This document shows positions 61,690 to 64,000 of a stretch of 64,000 nt of DNA, piece by piece; position 1 is the first letter of the stretch, and every line of letters begins with the position of its first letter. Both the position numbers and the translations under genes were made by a program. The notes under the pieces were generated by a model. It was not told the DNA's origin. It searched no databases and worked only from the letters and a program-made list of their open reading frames with translations. Source of the stretch: Prorocentrum cordatum (taxonomy: Eukaryota > Sar > Dinophyceae > Prorocentrales > Prorocentraceae); the NCBI GenBank assembly GCA_963575745.1, contig CAUYUJ010020170.1, positions 1 through 64,000 of the forward strand, written 5' to 3'.

Positions 61690-61910
61690 GGCGACGGATG
61701 GGTAAGGATGCATTCCTTGGATTTCCTGGATTCCCTGGATGGGTAAGGATGCTTTTGCATTGACTGTTTGTAGAGATAAGACAAGGCTGCCAGAGTGCCA
61801 GGGGGGGCTCGGATCGGGCTGCGCTATAATAGCAACATGTATTAGCTAACCTCATCAGGCAAGGATGCCAGAATGCTGGGCTGGCTGGGATCGGGCTGCG
61901 CTACATAGCG
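61690..61910. repeat. Degenerate local duplications
   Basis: GGATGGGTAAGGATGC occurs at 61696 and 61737. A roughly 45-nt segment ending GGATCGGGCTGCGCTA occurs at about 61785 and 61860. Confidence 0.55.
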
Positions 61911-63179
61911 AACTCTGCCGACCCCTCTCTAGGCGCGTGAGATCTATGTTCAAATTGCCCGTCGGTTTCAGTGTTTGGCTCTTTGCGTTTAAGCGCATGC
62001 CTTGTATAATGGTACTATGTGTGTTTCGCTTTGCTCGTTTGCCTGTTGAGTATGTTTGTTGTGGTTTGTTTGACGATTCGTGGTGGTGTTGTCATGATGT
62101 GGTATGTTTGCTATTTGATGTATGATGTTATTGTTTGATGATGCTGTGTGGTGTATTTGTTATTTGATGTTGTATGTTTGTTCTTTGATGTTTGACGTTT
62201 GTTGATGTTGTTGGTATGCTTGATGTTGTGTAGTCGCGCGTCATTCGGACAACCCTGAGACCCTCAGACCCTGAGACCGCAAGACACGACCTAAGACCCT
62301 AAAACCCTAAGACTCTAAGGCCCTAAGACCCTAAGGCCTCGACACTGTCCCTGAGTGGTCAGTCTTGGTGCCGGTGACGGCCAGGGCCAGGGGGCTCCAA
62401 GATAGACCTAAAAAGGCTCCAAGAGGGTCCCAAGAAAGGCCCAAGAGGGCCCCAAGACGGCTCCAAGAGGCCCCCAAGAGGGCCCCAAACCATATCATGA
62501 TAAAGCCCTCAAGCCCTCGTGGGACCCCTCATGGAGTCCCCATGGAGCCCGTCTTGGGGCCCTCTGAGTTACGCTGCATGCTGCTACGCTGCATGCTGAT
62601 ACACTCTCTGATCAAAGCGTCAATGAATAAAGAATCGCAGCACGGATTGGAAACTGCGTGGCGGTGACGCTTGGACATGACATGCATTCTCCTGCAACTT
62701 CTGCTGAAGCGAATCAGCGTATCCAAAAAACAACGTGTAAAGACAGCGCGCGTCTGGGATGTAAGATAGCCTCCCTCCTCCTCTTCCTCCCTCTCGACTA
62801 CCTCCTCATCCTCGTTTTACTCCTCCTCATGCCCCAGGGGCTGGAGTGCCGCCCAGCCTCTGCGCCGGCACTCTGAGTGCACGTTGTATCCCATGCCATC
62901 GGCAGAGACAAAAAATCCAGCGTCGCTGCAAGTCGACGAATCACCCAATCATGCCGACAAGCCAGAAGAAACGAACCAGCGCGAGAAACGCTGTAATATG
63001 CGACGGGGACGGGCGAACAAGAGACGAGAAACCCATGAGTGAACGAATGGGCTGAGGCCTGAGAAGAATCTGCGCGCAGGGCTGCCAACAATCGGAACCA
63101 ACTTGGCCTCGCTGGCTTCCGAAACGAATGCACGACACGTGCTGCAGGAGGCGCCGAGAGCGTGGCATTTGAGCGGGGC
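61911..63179. other. Spacer with telomere-like and GGCCCCAAGA-type repeats
   Basis: TGTTTG-rich stretch 62040-62230, telomere-like CCCTAA words 62253-62338, CAAGAGGCCCC words at 62395-62490. No supported gene. Confidence 0.5.
62253..62338. repeat. Degenerate telomere-like CCCTAA array
   Basis: About nine words of the form GACCCTAA or AAACCCTAAG with variants (CCCTCA, CCCTGA, TCTAAG). The core CCCTAAA is the complement of the TTTAGGG type telomere repeat reported in dinoflagellates. The period is 9-10, so it may be a chance satellite. Confidence 0.4.
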
Positions 63180-63184
63180 CAGCA

Positions 63185-63465
63185 CAGCATCATTACCCTC
63201 CTCCTCCTCATCCTCCTCGTCGTCGACGTCCTCCTCCTCCTCCGACCCTCGAGCCTCCTCCTCCTCCTCCTCCTCCTCATCATCATCATCATCATCATCG
63301 TCCTCCTCCTCCTCCTCGTCATCGTCGTCCTCCTCCTCGTCCTCGTCTCCCTCCTCCGTGTCCTCGTCTTCCTCCTCATCCTCCTCATCCTCATCCCCCT
63401 CCTCCTCCTCCTCATCCTTCTCCTCCTCCTCCTCCTCGTCCTCTCCTCCTCCTCGTCCTCGCTGG
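63185..63465. repeat. TCC/TCA trinucleotide repeat
   Basis: Long TCC runs interrupted by TCA and TCG over about 280 bp; the poly-Glu minus-strand frame through it is an artefact of composition. Confidence 0.85.
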
Positions 63466-63548
63466 TAGCCCATAGCAGGGCGCCAAAAAGAACTGAGCAT
63501 CGCACTGGCCCAAAAAAAATAGCTCAATCCAGTCCTGGGCAAGTGGCG

Positions 63549-64000
63549 TCATGCCGAATCGCCCGACTCCGAAGACGACGAAGAAGACGAGCTCTTTTTC
63601 TTCTTGGACTTCTTCTTCTTCTTCTTTTTGTCGTCCTCGGACTTGTTCTTCTTGGTATCCTTGATGGGATCCTTGGGACCCCCGCCACCACCGGAATCCT
63701 TGGGAACCTTGAGAATGGGGCCCTTGGTCGGCGCCAGCACCGCCGCCTCACCATGGTTCTTCAACCCAGCTGCGTACTGCGGATGGAAGAGCGGATCCGA
63801 CGAGGTGCAGAAGGCTTTCAGCGTCATCTTGATCAAGTGTGCTTCGAGCTTCTCGAGGTGCACGTCGTTGAAGCAGATGCCCACGTAGCTCCTGGGAATC
63901 TGGCGGCAGCTCCTGAGGTGAGCCATGGCATTGGCCCCGTCTCCTGGCGTGAAGTCGAATGTATCTTTCAAGCAAAGGGCGTCGATGACATCGGCGAAGA
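63549..64000 (-). CDS. C-terminal part of an unknown protein with Lys/Ser tail
   Basis: Open to the right window edge, so the N-terminus is missing. The visible part begins FADVIDALCLKDTFDFTPGD, continues YVGICFNDVHLEKLEAHLIK and PLFHPQYAAGLKNHGEAA, then a Gly/Pro linker and a disordered KKKKKKKSKKKK and poly-Ser tail ending SGDSA. The first 100 residues look folded. I recall similar TPGDG, YVGxC and LEAH segments as a recurring dinoflagellate protein family but cannot name a function. Confidence 0.6.
   Translation of the reverse strand, partial: FADVIDALCLKDTFDFTPGDGANAMAHLRSCRQIPRSYVGICFNDVHLEKLEAHLIKMTLKAFCTSSDPLFHPQYAAGLKNHGEAAVLAPTKGPILKVPKDSGGGGGPKDPIKDTKKNKSEDDKKKKKKKSKKKKSSSSSSSSESGDSA

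Noticed and set aside
62798-63542. Arg- and Glu-rich frames
   Set aside because: Produced by TCC/TCA repeats.
1-64000. CRISPR array, tRNA or rRNA genes
   Set aside because: Tandem repeats here lack regular unique spacers. I saw no convincing tRNA or rRNA, but a covariance-model scan was not possible.

Overview
The window looks like nuclear DNA of a dinoflagellate (core/Symbiodinium-Prorocentrum grade). The reasons are GC-rich coding stretches between very long simple-sequence tracts, Lys/Gly-rich and KRPAA-type protein tails, small exons, reverse-transcriptase/tyrosine-recombinase retroelements carrying methyltransferase-like domains, and sequences upstream of several reading frames that match the dinoflagellate trans-spliced leader, including the leader-on-leader junction typical of retroposed mRNAs. 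There is no bacterial-style operon, RBS or CRISPR. Every coding feature I can support reads on the minus strand, so the layout is described in minus-strand (right-to-left) order.

Right end, 64.0-55.9 kb: the C-terminus of an unknown Lys/Ser-tailed protein (63549-64000), a degenerate telomere-like patch, a small acidic Ala/Asp protein with a relict spliced leader six bases before its ATG (60950-61663), 1.2 kb of CCACCCA-type satellite, and an apparently intact cytosine-5 DNA methyltransferase (55906-57297). At 54.5-51.9 kb lies a 5'-truncated tyrosine-recombinase (YR) retroelement: YR, then a methyltransferase-like domain in another frame, then two identical 127-bp direct repeats that look like the split direct repeats of Ngaro-type elements.

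51.5-37.6 kb is a chain of small minus-strand exons in simple-sequence introns. At least two genes can be delimited by start and stop: gene B (47777 to 45182) and gene A (41930 to 37640). Others are exon sets without certain boundaries. Strong GC hairpins sit just after two of the stop codons. 36.8-34.8 kb holds a transposase-like repeated-family protein broken by one frameshift and preceded by another relict leader.

32.9-25.6 kb is one long decayed reading frame: an RNase H-like tail, zinc-binding cysteines, a UPF1-like SF1 helicase and a CxxC-rich C-terminal part, interrupted by in-frame stops and small frameshifts. 24.6-17.1 kb is mostly repeats: 600 bp of almost pure A/T, a 360-bp tandem repeat and a 27-mer minisatellite. 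17.1-0 kb is a second, larger YR element or element cluster: a membrane/zinc protein (partly duplicated in tandem), a CCCH Gag-like region, a methyltransferase-like domain, reverse transcriptase, RNase H and YR, followed by an RRM/zinc-finger/GK-rich frame that runs off the left edge. Many frames are broken by 1-5 nt changes, often at homopolymers, so decay and assembly error cannot be separated from the sequence alone.
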